Shown piece by piece: positions 8,558 to 16,449 of a stretch of DNA of 64,000 bases. Source of the stretch: Amycolatopsis sp. GM8 (GTDB lineage Bacteria > Actinomycetota > Actinomycetes > Mycobacteriales > Pseudonocardiaceae); NCBI RefSeq assembly GCF_021653975.1, contig NZ_JAJKFK010000004.1:742936-806935 (forward strand), read 5' to 3'. A model generated the notes under the pieces. The model was not told where the DNA came from. It made no database searches and saw only the letters and a program-made list of their open reading frames with translations. Position 1 is the stretch's first letter; each line of letters begins with the position of its first letter. The translations under genes and the position numbers were made by a program.

Positions 8558-9202
8558 TTACCCCTGTGGGCGGCCCACCTGGTAGTTGCCGTCGGTGTCC
8601 AGCACGGTGACGCTGATCTGCTCCTGCTTGCCGCCCACGGTGGCCGTGCAGGTGAAGGTGTTGCCCGCCTTGACCGCCTGTTTCGCCGGGCAGCTCACGC
8701 TGTCCGCGGTGACGCCGTAGGTCGAGAGCATCTGCTTGACGCCGTCCTGCACCGCAGACTGGTCGAGCACCTTCGTGACGAAAAACCCCGGCATCCAGAA
8801 GCCGGTGATGCCGAGCGCCGCGACCACGACGATCACCACGCCCGCGACGATCCACAGCAGCTTCATCCCGCCCTTGCGCGGCTCGACCGGCGCGCCGAAG
8901 CCGGGCGGCTGCTGGCCGTAGTACGGCTGCTGCTGCCCGTACTGGGGCTGCGGGTACTGCTGTCCGTACGGCTGCTGCTGGGGCGGATACCCGGGCTGCT
9001 GACCGTACTGGGGCTGCTGCGGATACTGCCCGTACTGCGGCGGCTGCTGCGGATAGCCCTGCGCCGGGAACCCACCCGAGGGTGGCGGATAGCCCTGCGC
9101 CGGGAACCCGCCGGACGGGGGCTGCTGCGGGTAGCCGGCGGGCGGCTGCTGGGGTGCCTGCCCCCACTGCTGGGGGTCGTTGCCGCCGTACGGCGTGCTC
9201 AT
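8558..9202 (-). CDS. Repeat-rich DUF4333 membrane protein
   Basis: The ~214-residue protein has a long N-terminal Gln/Pro/Gly/Tyr-rich cytoplasmic region (about residues 1-115) with repeated SGGFPAQGYP and QYGQQP units. One membrane segment follows (LLWIVAGVVIVVVAALGITG), then an extracellular DUF4333 domain with the same two-cysteine pattern (SVSCPAKQ, TFTCTATV) as the lipoprotein at 6907-7281. The ATG at 9202 is preferred over an upstream GTG because the repeat region begins there. It heads the DUF4333-Eis-DUF4333-Eis run. Pro/Gln-rich tails of this kind often act as cytoplasmic scaffolds in actinobacteria; the role here is unknown. Confidence 0.8.
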   Translation of the reverse strand: MSTPYGGNDPQQWGQAPQQPPAGYPQQPPSGGFPAQGYPPPSGGFPAQGYPQQPPQYGQYPQQPQYGQQPGYPPQQQPYGQQYPQPQYGQQQPYYGQQPPGFGAPVEPRKGGMKLLWIVAGVVIVVVAALGITGFWMPGFFVTKVLDQSAVQDGVKQMLSTYGVTADSVSCPAKQAVKAGNTFTCTATVGGKQEQISVTVLDTDGNYQVGRPQG

Positions 9203-9268
9203 CGCCACTCCAATCCGCCCGTGCTGCTCTGCGCGATCCAACCACACCCCGCCGTGCGCCGGAAAGCG

Positions 9269-12022
9269 CTACTGGGCTCCGGCCGCGACCACGCCCCGGC
9301 GCAGCGCCTTCACCGCCTTCGCGGCGGTCGCGCCGACCTGGTCCTCGCGGCCCAGCACGGTCCTGATCTGGTCGAGCAGGTCGATGACTTGGCGCGCCCA
9401 GCGCACGAAGTCACCCGCGGACAGTTCCTGCCCGGCCGACTCCGCGCTGGTCAGCACCTGTTCCAGCGACTCGCCGCGGGCCCACCGGTAGATGGGCCAG
9501 GCGAACCCGGGGTCGGGCTCGCGGGTGCGGTCCAGCCGGTGGCGGCGCTCGTCCTCGGCCAGCTCGCTCCACAGCCGCGCGATGTCCTGCCAGGCGCGCG
9601 GCACCGCGCCGGACGGCAGCCGCGGCTCGGCCGCGGAGTCCCGGCGTGCCTCGAACACCAGCGTCGACACGACCGCGGCCAGCTCCGCCGGGTTGAGCCC
9701 CTTCCACACCTCGTGCCGGATGCATTCCGCGGCAAGGAGATCCGACTCGCTGTAGAGCCGGGCGAGGCATTCGCCGTACTCGGTGACGCGCTTCTCGCCG
9801 TCGTCGAGGTAGCCGCGCTCGGCGAGCAGGTCACGGATGCGGTCGAAGGCACGGGCGAGCGAGTGGGTCGTCGCGGCGACCTTGCGCTCCAGCTGCCCGG
9901 TCTCCTCCTCGAGCCGCTGGTACCGCTCGATCCAGCGCAGGTTCGCCTCGCGCTCGGCGAGCCCGTGGCACGGGTGCGAGCGCAGCTCACGGCGCAGCGC
10001 CGACAGCTCGGCGTCGTCGTTCACCCCGGAGCGGCGGCGCTGGCGCGACGGCAGCGAGATGCCCGCGTTGCGCAGGCTGGAGGCGATGTCCCGCCGGGTC
10101 TTCGGCGACCGCAGCTCGATGTGCTTGGGCAACTTGATGTGCCCCAGCGATTCCACCGGCGCGGGAAAGTCCGAAAGGGACAGTTGGCCGGACCACCGGT
10201 CCTCGGTGACCACCACCGGGCGCGGTTCGCGGATCGGGTCGAGCCCCGGGTCGATCACCACCGCGAGCCCGGCCCGCCGCCCGCCGGGCACCGCGATCAC
10301 GTCGCCCTTGCGCAGTTTCTCCAGCGACTCCGCGGTACTGGCCCGCCGCGCGGCACCGTTCTGCTTCGCGAGCGCCTTCTCCCGGTCCGAGATCTTCTTG
10401 CGCAGCGCGACATATTCGAGCATCTCGTCGAACTCGCCGGTGATGGCCTCGGTGTAGCCGCGCAGCGCTTCCTTGTTCTTCTCGATCCGCCGGGCGAGGC
10501 CGACCACCGAGCGATCGGCCTGGAACTGCGCGAAGGACTGCTCCAGCAGCTCCCGCGCCTGCGCCGGGCCGAGCTGGGCGACCAGGTTGATCGCCATGTT
10601 GTAGCCGGGCCGGAACGACGAGCGCAGCGGGTACGTCCGGGTCGAGGCCAGGCCCGCGACCTGTTTCGGGTCCACCCCGGGCTGCCAGACGACGACCGCG
10701 TGCCCCTCGACGTCGATACCGCGCCGCCCGGCCCGGCCGGTCAGCTGCGTGTACTCCCCCGGCGTCAGGTCGACGTGCGCCTCGCCGTTGTACTTCACGA
10801 GGCGTTCGAGGACGACCGTGCGGGCCGGCATGTTGATGCCCAGCGCCAGCGTCTCGGTCGCGAACACGACCTTCACCAGCCCGCGGACGAACAGCTCCTC
10901 GACGGTCTCCTTGAACGCCGGCAGCAGGCCCGCGTGGTGGGCGGCGATCCCGCTCTCCAGCGCCTCACGCCACTCCCAGTAGCCCAGCACGCCGAGATCG
11001 CCCTCGGGCAGGTCACCGGTGTGCCCGGCGATGATCTTCCGGACCTCGGCGCTCTCCTCGGGCGAGTTGAGCCGCACGCCCGCGCGGGTGAACTGGGCGA
11101 CCGCCGCGTCGCAGCCGGCGCGGGAGAAGATGAACACGATCGCGGGCAGCAGGCCGGCCGCGTCGAGCCGGTGCGCGATGTCCACACGCGACGGTGGCCG
11201 GAAGCGGGGGCCGCGAAACTGCTGGCGGCCGCCGCGGGTACGCGGCCCGCGGGCCCCCGCGGGCGCGTGCAGCCGCCCGACCTCCTCGACCCGGCGCAGC
11301 AGGCCCGGGTTGATGGACAGTTCGACCCCGTCGTCCGCCTTGAACAGGTCCAGCAGCCGGTTGCCCACGATCATGTGCTGCCACAACGGAACCGGGCGGT
11401 GCTCGTCGACCACGACCGTCGTGTCGCCGCGCACCTCGACGAGCCACTCGCCGAACTCCTCGGCGTTGCTCACGGTCGCGGACAGGCCCACCACCCGCAC
11501 GTACTCCGGCAGGTGCAGGATGACCTCTTCCCACACCGCGCCGCGGAACCGGTCGGCGAGGTAGTGGATCTCGTCCATCACCACGTAGCCGAGATCGGTC
11601 AGCGCCGAGGAGCCCGCGTACAGCATGTTGCGCAGCACCTCGGTGGTCATCACGACCACCTGAGCGCTGCCGTTGATCGCGGTGTCCCCGGTGAGCAGGC
11701 CGACCGCGTCCGTGCCGTAGCGGTCCACCAGGTCGTTGTACTTCTGGTTCGACAGCGCCTTGATCGGCGTGGTGTAGAAGCACTTCCGGCCCTCGGCGAG
11801 CGCGAGGTGCACGGCGAACTCGCCGACGACGGTCTTGCCGGCGCCGGTCGGCGCGCAGACCAGCACGCCGTGCCCGTCCTCCAGCGCTTCACAGCCGCGC
11901 ACCTGGAAGTCGTCGAACTCGAACGACGCCTCGGCCGCGAAACGGGTCAGTTGAGGATGTTTTCCCCGGCGCTTGGCGGCCTGATAGGCCTCGGCCGGGG
12001 AGGAAGAAGGGCTAGCGGCCAC
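9269..12022 (-). CDS. helY: Ski2-like DEAD/DEAH-box helicase HelY
   Basis: The 917-residue superfamily 2 helicase has Walker A APTGAGKT (about residues 57-64), the DExH motif DEIH, motif III SATVSN and motif VI TGRAGRRGID, with a C-terminal helical extension as in Ski2/Mtr4 proteins. HelY is the actinobacterial member; an RNA-processing or RNA-decay role is assumed from its relatives. It lies downstream of tatA and tatC on the same strand, exactly the order seen in M. tuberculosis (Rv2092c-Rv2094c). The start is a GTG at 12022. The reverse strand carries a long open frame that is only a GC-bias shadow. Confidence 0.95.
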   Translation of the reverse strand: MAASPSSSPAEAYQAAKRRGKHPQLTRFAAEASFEFDDFQVRGCEALEDGHGVLVCAPTGAGKTVVGEFAVHLALAEGRKCFYTTPIKALSNQKYNDLVDRYGTDAVGLLTGDTAINGSAQVVVMTTEVLRNMLYAGSSALTDLGYVVMDEIHYLADRFRGAVWEEVILHLPEYVRVVGLSATVSNAEEFGEWLVEVRGDTTVVVDEHRPVPLWQHMIVGNRLLDLFKADDGVELSINPGLLRRVEEVGRLHAPAGARGPRTRGGRQQFRGPRFRPPSRVDIAHRLDAAGLLPAIVFIFSRAGCDAAVAQFTRAGVRLNSPEESAEVRKIIAGHTGDLPEGDLGVLGYWEWREALESGIAAHHAGLLPAFKETVEELFVRGLVKVVFATETLALGINMPARTVVLERLVKYNGEAHVDLTPGEYTQLTGRAGRRGIDVEGHAVVVWQPGVDPKQVAGLASTRTYPLRSSFRPGYNMAINLVAQLGPAQARELLEQSFAQFQADRSVVGLARRIEKNKEALRGYTEAITGEFDEMLEYVALRKKISDREKALAKQNGAARRASTAESLEKLRKGDVIAVPGGRRAGLAVVIDPGLDPIREPRPVVVTEDRWSGQLSLSDFPAPVESLGHIKLPKHIELRSPKTRRDIASSLRNAGISLPSRQRRRSGVNDDAELSALRRELRSHPCHGLAEREANLRWIERYQRLEEETGQLERKVAATTHSLARAFDRIRDLLAERGYLDDGEKRVTEYGECLARLYSESDLLAAECIRHEVWKGLNPAELAAVVSTLVFEARRDSAAEPRLPSGAVPRAWQDIARLWSELAEDERRHRLDRTREPDPGFAWPIYRWARGESLEQVLTSAESAGQELSAGDFVRWARQVIDLLDQIRTVLGREDQVGATAAKAVKALRRGVVAAGAQ

Positions 12023-12099
12023 CCTCTCAGGGTGTCACATCCGCGCCCGGCCTCGCATGCGGTGGTGCGGAGATCACGCGACCGGCGCGACCCCCGCCC

Positions 12100-13068
12100 C
12101 TACGTGATGTCGTCGGTGCTGCTCTTGCCCGCCTTCTCGACGGATTCCGGCTCGTCGACGGTGCTCGGCGTGTAGTCGAACGGGGCGGCCTGGTCGTCGG
12201 GGACGTCGTCCCAGCCCTCGTCCTTGCGCTGCCGCTCCTTGCGCTTGTCGTGCACCCGGGCGATCTGGATGGCGATCTCGAACAGCAGCGTGAGCGCGCC
12301 GGCCAGGCCGATCATCGAGAACGGGTCCGAGCCCGGCGTGGCGAACGCCGCGAAGACGAACAGCGCGAAGATGATGCCGCGGCGCCACTTCTTCAGCTGG
12401 GCGTACTTGACCACGCCCACCATGTTGAGCATGACCACCAGCAGTGGCAGCTCGAAGCTCACCCCGAAGATCACCAGCAGCGACAGCACGAACGAGATGT
12501 ACTTGTCGGCCGTCAGCGCGGTGGTGAAGAAATCGCCGCCGAAGCTCATCAGCGCCTTGAACGCGTGCGGCACCAGCAGGTAGGCCAGCACCGCGCCGGA
12601 CGCGAACAGCGCGCTCGCGAAGCCGACGAAGATCAGCGCGTACTTGCGCTCCTTCGTGTACAGGCCCGGCGCGATGAACGCCCAGATCTGGTACAGCCAG
12701 AACGGCGAGGTGAGCACCGCGCCGCCGGCGAGACCCACCTTCAGCTGGATCATGATGCCTTCGAACGGCGTCGTCTGCAGCAGCCGGCAGGTGCCGTCCG
12801 GCGCGATCGTGCCGGGCAGCAGCCGGTCGGCCGGGATCCCGCAGTACGGGGCGTTCATCAGCTGGCCGAGCGACTCGACCGGGCCCAGCCTGGTCTGGAA
12901 CCAGATGAAACCGAAGATCCCGCCGGCGATCAGCGCGAGCAGCGCCCAGCCGAGCCGCCTGCGGAACTCGTAGATGTGCTCGATCAGCGTCATGGTGCCG
13001 TCGGGATTGTGCCGACGGCTGCGCTTGCGCCGCCGGGTCCGGCGGCTGGAGGGGACGGCGTCCGCCAC
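12100..13068 (-). CDS. tatC: Twin-arginine translocase subunit TatC
   Basis: TatC is the multispanning receptor of the Tat pathway, which exports folded proteins with twin-arginine signals. The 322-residue protein shows six hydrophobic segments. It has the conserved N-terminal MTLIEHIYEFRRRL (contacts the RR signal) and the periplasmic FxAPGLYxxE-type loop (AFIAPGLYTKERKYAL). A basic N-terminal extension (SSRRTRRRKRSRR) and an acidic C-terminal tail are typical for actinobacteria. It lies 17 bp downstream of tatA; TatB is not encoded here. Confidence 0.95.
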   Translation of the reverse strand: MADAVPSSRRTRRRKRSRRHNPDGTMTLIEHIYEFRRRLGWALLALIAGGIFGFIWFQTRLGPVESLGQLMNAPYCGIPADRLLPGTIAPDGTCRLLQTTPFEGIMIQLKVGLAGGAVLTSPFWLYQIWAFIAPGLYTKERKYALIFVGFASALFASGAVLAYLLVPHAFKALMSFGGDFFTTALTADKYISFVLSLLVIFGVSFELPLLVVMLNMVGVVKYAQLKKWRRGIIFALFVFAAFATPGSDPFSMIGLAGALTLLFEIAIQIARVHDKRKERQRKDEGWDDVPDDQAAPFDYTPSTVDEPESVEKAGKSSTDDIT

Positions 13069-13085
13069 GGAAGGCTCCGCTCGCC

Positions 13086-13385
13086 TCAGCTGGCGTGCTT
13101 CTGGGACTGGTCCTGCTGCTTCTTCAGCTCGTCGAGCTGACGCTGCAGGTCAGCGACCTGCTGGTCGGCGCCGGCCGGCTGTACCTTGCCCGCGGTGAGC
13201 TCCTTCTTCTCCGGCTCGCTCGCGGACTCCTCGTCCTCGCCACGCATGTCCTTGGTCTCGGCCTTGAAGATCTTCATGGACTTGCCGATCGAGCGGGCGG
13301 CGTCGGGAAGCCGCTTGGCACCGAACAGCAGAACCACGATCAGCACCAAGATGATCAAGTGCCACGGCTGCAACCCGTTCAGCAT
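13086..13385 (-). CDS. tatA: Sec-independent protein translocase TatA
   Basis: The 99-residue protein has one N-terminal membrane helix ([15 protein letters not shown]), the conserved [16 protein letters not shown] hinge and amphipathic helix, and a charged Gln-rich tail. TatA oligomers form the protein-conducting part of the Tat system together with TatC, the next gene. The start is ATG at 13385 with a GGAGGCCACTC ribosome binding site. It belongs to the pafB-pafC-small membrane protein-tatA-tatC-helY run. Confidence 0.95.
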   Translation of the reverse strand: MLNGLQPWHLIILVLIVVLLFGAKRLPDAARSIGKSMKIFKAETKDMRGEDEESASEPEKKELTAGKVQPAGADQQVADLQRQLDELKKQQDQSQKHAS

Positions 13386-13416
13386 GAGTGGCCTCCTTTT
13401 CGTTTCATGCCCAATG

Positions 13417-13629
13417 CTACTGGTTTTCCATTACGCGTCGACGCTGCTGCAACGCCACGCGGACACCGGCCGAGCGCGCGCGGATGAGGCCGGCGCGATC
13501 GTTCGTGCTCGTCACGACCATGCTCAACGCCGAACGGAACCGGCGCAAGCCCCTGACCACAGCAATCAGCAGAACGCCCAGCAGGATCAGGCCCACGGCG
13601 GCGAGCAGGATGCTCGGCAGGTACGACAC
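13417..13629 (-). CDS. Small membrane protein between pafC and tatA
   Basis: The 70-residue protein has one clear N-terminal membrane helix ([22 protein letters not shown]) followed by a basic cytoplasmic tail ([25 protein letters not shown]). No family assignment is certain from the sequence. It starts 9 bp after the pafC stop and ends 31 bp before tatA, so it is part of the same transcript. The conserved position suggests it is real. A role in membrane insertion or Tat assembly would be speculation. Confidence 0.65.
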   Translation of the reverse strand: MSYLPSILLAAVGLILLGVLLIAVVRGLRRFRSALSMVVTSTNDRAGLIRARSAGVRVALQQRRRVMENQ

Positions 13630-13638
13630 GCGGTAACC

Positions 13639-14619
13639 CTACTGGCCCAAGGTTGACGGTAGGTGACGCGCCCGGGCCAGCGCGTCGGCCGCCCGGCGAC
13701 CAACCGCGGCGACCAGCTCGGGCGGGCTTTCCACGCGCGCGTCCCCGCCGAGGCTGAGCGCCAGCCGGGCGATCCAGGACTCGTCGCCGTAGCGCATCCG
13801 CACCCGCAGCCGCCCGCCCGGCAGCTCGGCGAGCTCCTCGCACGGGTAGTACTCGGCGACCCAGCGGGCGTCGGGGTCGAGCACCAGCTCCGCGACCGGC
13901 TGCTCCGGCTTGACCCGGAACACGCCGTCGGAGATGTCGGTCGGCCGCGCGGTCGGCGGCGGGGCGGCGGGCTCGTCGAGGACGCGCACGTCGTCGACGC
14001 GGTCGAGCCGGAACAGCCGGACCCCCTCGGCGCGGCGGCACCACGCCTCCAGGTAGCCGACGGCCTGCACGATCAGCAGCCGCATCGGGTCCACCGTGCG
14101 CTCGGTGATCGCGTCCCGGGACGCGGTGTAGTAGCGGATGCGCAGCGCCCGGCGGGCCTGCAACGCCCGCTGCACGACACCCCGGGTCTGCGCGGTGCGC
14201 TCGCCCTCACGCACCCCGAGCCCGACGACCACCCCGGCCGGCTGGGCCTGCCCGGCGGCGGCCTCGATCTTCGCGATCGCGCGGCGGACCGCGTCGGTGT
14301 CGAGCAGTCCCGGCGTCTCGGCCAGCGCGCGCAGCGCGACCAGCAGCGCTGTCGCCTCCGCACCGGTCAGCCGCAGCGGCCGGTTCATCCCGGCGTCGAA
14401 GGTGACCGTGACGGTGTCCCCGGCGAAGGACAGGTCGATCAGGTCACCGGGCCCGTAGCCCGGCAGCCCGCACATCCACAGCAGCTCCAGGTCACGGCGC
14501 AGCTGCTTCGGGGTGACGTCGAAATCCCGGGCCGCGTCGTCGATCTTGATCCCGGGCCGGGCCAGCAGATACGGGACCAGCGCGAGCAGCCGCGGCATCC
14601 GGTCGGTCGAACTGGTCAC
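13639..14619 (-). CDS. pafC: WYL-domain transcriptional regulator PafC
   Basis: The 326-residue protein has an N-terminal winged helix-turn-helix (DDAARDFDVTPKQLRRDLELLWMCGLPGY) and a WYL domain (AVGYLEAWCRRAEGVRLFRLDRV) that probably senses a nucleic-acid-derived ligand. PafB and PafC form a complex that, in mycobacteria, activates the RecA/LexA-independent DNA-damage response; despite the name they are not needed for pupylation. The GTG start at 14619 overlaps the pafB stop (GTGA, 14616-14619), showing translational coupling. The frame is open upstream within pafB, but that part is antisense noise. Confidence 0.92.
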   Translation of the reverse strand: MTSSTDRMPRLLALVPYLLARPGIKIDDAARDFDVTPKQLRRDLELLWMCGLPGYGPGDLIDLSFAGDTVTVTFDAGMNRPLRLTGAEATALLVALRALAETPGLLDTDAVRRAIAKIEAAAGQAQPAGVVVGLGVREGERTAQTRGVVQRALQARRALRIRYYTASRDAITERTVDPMRLLIVQAVGYLEAWCRRAEGVRLFRLDRVDDVRVLDEPAAPPPTARPTDISDGVFRVKPEQPVAELVLDPDARWVAEYYPCEELAELPGGRLRVRMRYGDESWIARLALSLGGDARVESPPELVAAVGRRAADALARARHLPSTLGQ

Positions 14620-15593
14620 GCGCTTTCCCCCGCCACCGCCCGCAGCCGCTCCTGCACCGCTTTCGCCAGCACGTCCGGTTCGAGCACCAGCACGTCCGGG
14701 CCGTGCCCGGCGATCCAGTCGGCCGCGCTCTCCGGGTAGTACAGCTCCAGCTCCGCCAGGTCGCCCTCGACGCCGTCGACGGTCAGCCGCCCGACCGGCT
14801 TCGCCCGGCGCCGCACCCCGGCGGCACGGCGGTCGGCGATCCACAGCTTCGCCGTCGCGACCGGCGCCGGCTCTTTGCTCCCGCTGCTGCCCGCGACGAA
14901 CTCGAGCAGGTTCACGTCCGCGGGCCGGTCCACCTCTCCGGGCGCACCGATCGGGCCGACCTCGCCCACGATCCGGGACAGCCGGAAGCACCGCGGCGCA
15001 CCGCGATCGCGGTCGTGCCCGACGACGTACCAGCGGGCCCGCCACGACACCACGCCCCACGGTTCGAGCGTGCGGGTCATCAGCTCGGGCGAACCCGAGC
15101 GGCGGTAGTCGAACCGGACAGCCCGGCGGCACTGCACGGCGGCCAGCAGCGGGGAGAACGCCGGCTCGGTGCGCACCCGGGACTCGACGACCGGCGGCGC
15201 GGTGTGGTCGACCTCGACCCCGGCCGCGCGCAGTTTCACCAGCGCGCCCTGCGCCTGCCCGGTCAGTTCGGGGGAATCCCACAGCCGCACGGCGAGCCCG
15301 ACCGCGGCCGCCTCGTCGGGCGCCAGCTCGATCTCGCCGAGCTCGTAGTCGCGCCGCGCGATGCGGTAGCCGTCCTGGGAGTCGAACACCGAGTTGCGGC
15401 CGGTCTCCAGCGGGATGCCCAGCTCCCGCAGCTCCGTCTTGTCCCGCTCGAACATCCGGGAGAACGCCTCGTCGCTCGTGGCGTCGGTGTATCCGGGCAC
15501 GATCCCGCGAATCCGGTCAGCAGTCAGGTACTGCCGGGTGGACAGCAGGGCGAGCACGAGGTTGACCAGGCGCTCGGCGCGGGCGGTGGACAC
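14616..15593 (-). CDS. pafB: WYL-domain transcriptional regulator PafB
   Basis: The 325-residue partner of PafC has an N-terminal winged HTH (ADRIRGIVPGY, FERDKTELRELGIPLE) and a WYL domain (VVSWRARWYVVGHDRDRGAPRCFRLSRI). The GTG at 15593 is chosen from the MSTARAERLVNLVLALL beginning shared by the family. AAGGAG lies 13 nt upstream, a little far, so initiation may be modest. It is the first gene of the pafBC-tat-helY transcript. Known role: DNA-damage transcription activator as a PafBC heterodimer. A matching promoter-like motif lies elsewhere in this window at 33128-33150. Confidence 0.92.
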   Translation of the reverse strand: MSTARAERLVNLVLALLSTRQYLTADRIRGIVPGYTDATSDEAFSRMFERDKTELRELGIPLETGRNSVFDSQDGYRIARRDYELGEIELAPDEAAAVGLAVRLWDSPELTGQAQGALVKLRAAGVEVDHTAPPVVESRVRTEPAFSPLLAAVQCRRAVRFDYRRSGSPELMTRTLEPWGVVSWRARWYVVGHDRDRGAPRCFRLSRIVGEVGPIGAPGEVDRPADVNLLEFVAGSSGSKEPAPVATAKLWIADRRAAGVRRRAKPVGRLTVDGVEGDLAELELYYPESAADWIAGHGPDVLVLEPDVLAKAVQERLRAVAGESA

Positions 15594-15700
15594 CCGAACA
15601 CAGTAGCTCCTTTCCCCGGGCCCCGAACGGAGATCCGGCATTACACGCCGGAAATTCGAACCCATGACCGAACGCGCGCCGCCGATTACCGAACGACAGC

Positions 15701-16369
15701 TCAGCTCGCGAATTTCTGGATGTCCGCGCGGAGTTCGGGCGTCAGCGCGTGACCGCCCAGGCCTTCGACGATGATCTCGACCAGACGCTCCATCGCCTGC
15801 CTGCGCTCCGGCGCGCCGACCGCCCGCAGCGGGCCGTCGAGGGTCAGCATCGCCAGGCCGTGCACCGAGGACCACGCTGCGATCTCGGCCATCGGCCGCC
15901 GCTGTGCGGGCAGGAAACCGGCCGCGGTCAGCTCGTCGAGCGCCTCGACCAGCCGGCGGAACGGGGCGGTCTCCGCGAAGGCCGGCACTTCGGCCTTCGC
16001 CGCGAACGCGGTGCGGAACAGGCCCGGCTCGGCGTGCGCGAAGTCCAGGTAGCCACGGCCGATCGCGGCGACCGCGCACACCGCGCGGCGCACCCGGTCG
16101 CCGGTGTCCGGCACCCGCGTCAGCGCCTCGCTCATCGTCTCGCTCAGCCGCTCCATCGCCCGCTCCTTGGCCGCGTGCAGCAACTCCTCGTGCCCGGCGA
16201 AATGCCGGTACGCGGCGGTCGGGGTGACGCCGACGGCGCGGGCGGCGGCGCGGATCGTCACCGAGCCGGGGCCGCCGGACTGGGCCAGGTCGGCGGCCGC
16301 CTGGATGAGGGCGTTGCGCAGATCGCCGTGGTGGTAGCCGCCGGTGCGCGCGGGTGCTGAGGAACTCAC
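15701..16369 (-). CDS. TetR family transcriptional regulator (next to MMPL transporter)
   Basis: The product of about 222 residues has an N-terminal TetR HTH (GSVTIRAAARAVGVTPTAAYRHFAGHEELLHAA) and a variable ligand-binding C-terminal domain (TetR_C-33/WHG type by look). GTG at 16369 gives the MSSSAPARTGGYHHGDLRNAL start typical of the YHHGDLR-type TetR group; the frame is open for ten more codons upstream. It is transcribed divergently from the MMPL transporter gene across an 80-bp gap and probably represses it. Confidence 0.88.
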   Translation of the reverse strand: MSSSAPARTGGYHHGDLRNALIQAAADLAQSGGPGSVTIRAAARAVGVTPTAAYRHFAGHEELLHAAKERAMERLSETMSEALTRVPDTGDRVRRAVCAVAAIGRGYLDFAHAEPGLFRTAFAAKAEVPAFAETAPFRRLVEALDELTAAGFLPAQRRPMAEIAAWSSVHGLAMLTLDGPLRAVGAPERRQAMERLVEIIVEGLGGHALTPELRADIQKFAS

Positions 16370-16401
16370 AGCTTGATGTTGACACCCGTACACATGCATG
16401 G

Positions 16402-16425
16402 CAAGTTAACAGCCGTCAAGTTTAC
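16402..16425. promoter_or_regulatory. Candidate TetR operator: two direct 9-bp repeats in tetR/MMPL intergenic region
   Basis: The divergent promoter region 16370-16449 contains CAAGTTAAC (16402-16410) and CAAGTTTAC (16417-16425), direct repeats 15 bp apart, plus a GTTAAC palindrome. They lie between the two genes and are the best operator candidates for the TetR protein. TTGACA at 16379-16384 could be a -35 element for the MMPL gene, though no strong -10 follows. Function is inferred from position only. Confidence 0.35.
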
Positions 16426-16449
16426 GACTGCCAACATTACGGGGATCCC

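Noticed and set aside
9221-12175. Long open frame on the plus strand opposite helY
   Set aside because: It has low-complexity Arg/Gly/Pro composition, no domain, and lies exactly antisense to a well-supported helicase. It is a codon-bias shadow.
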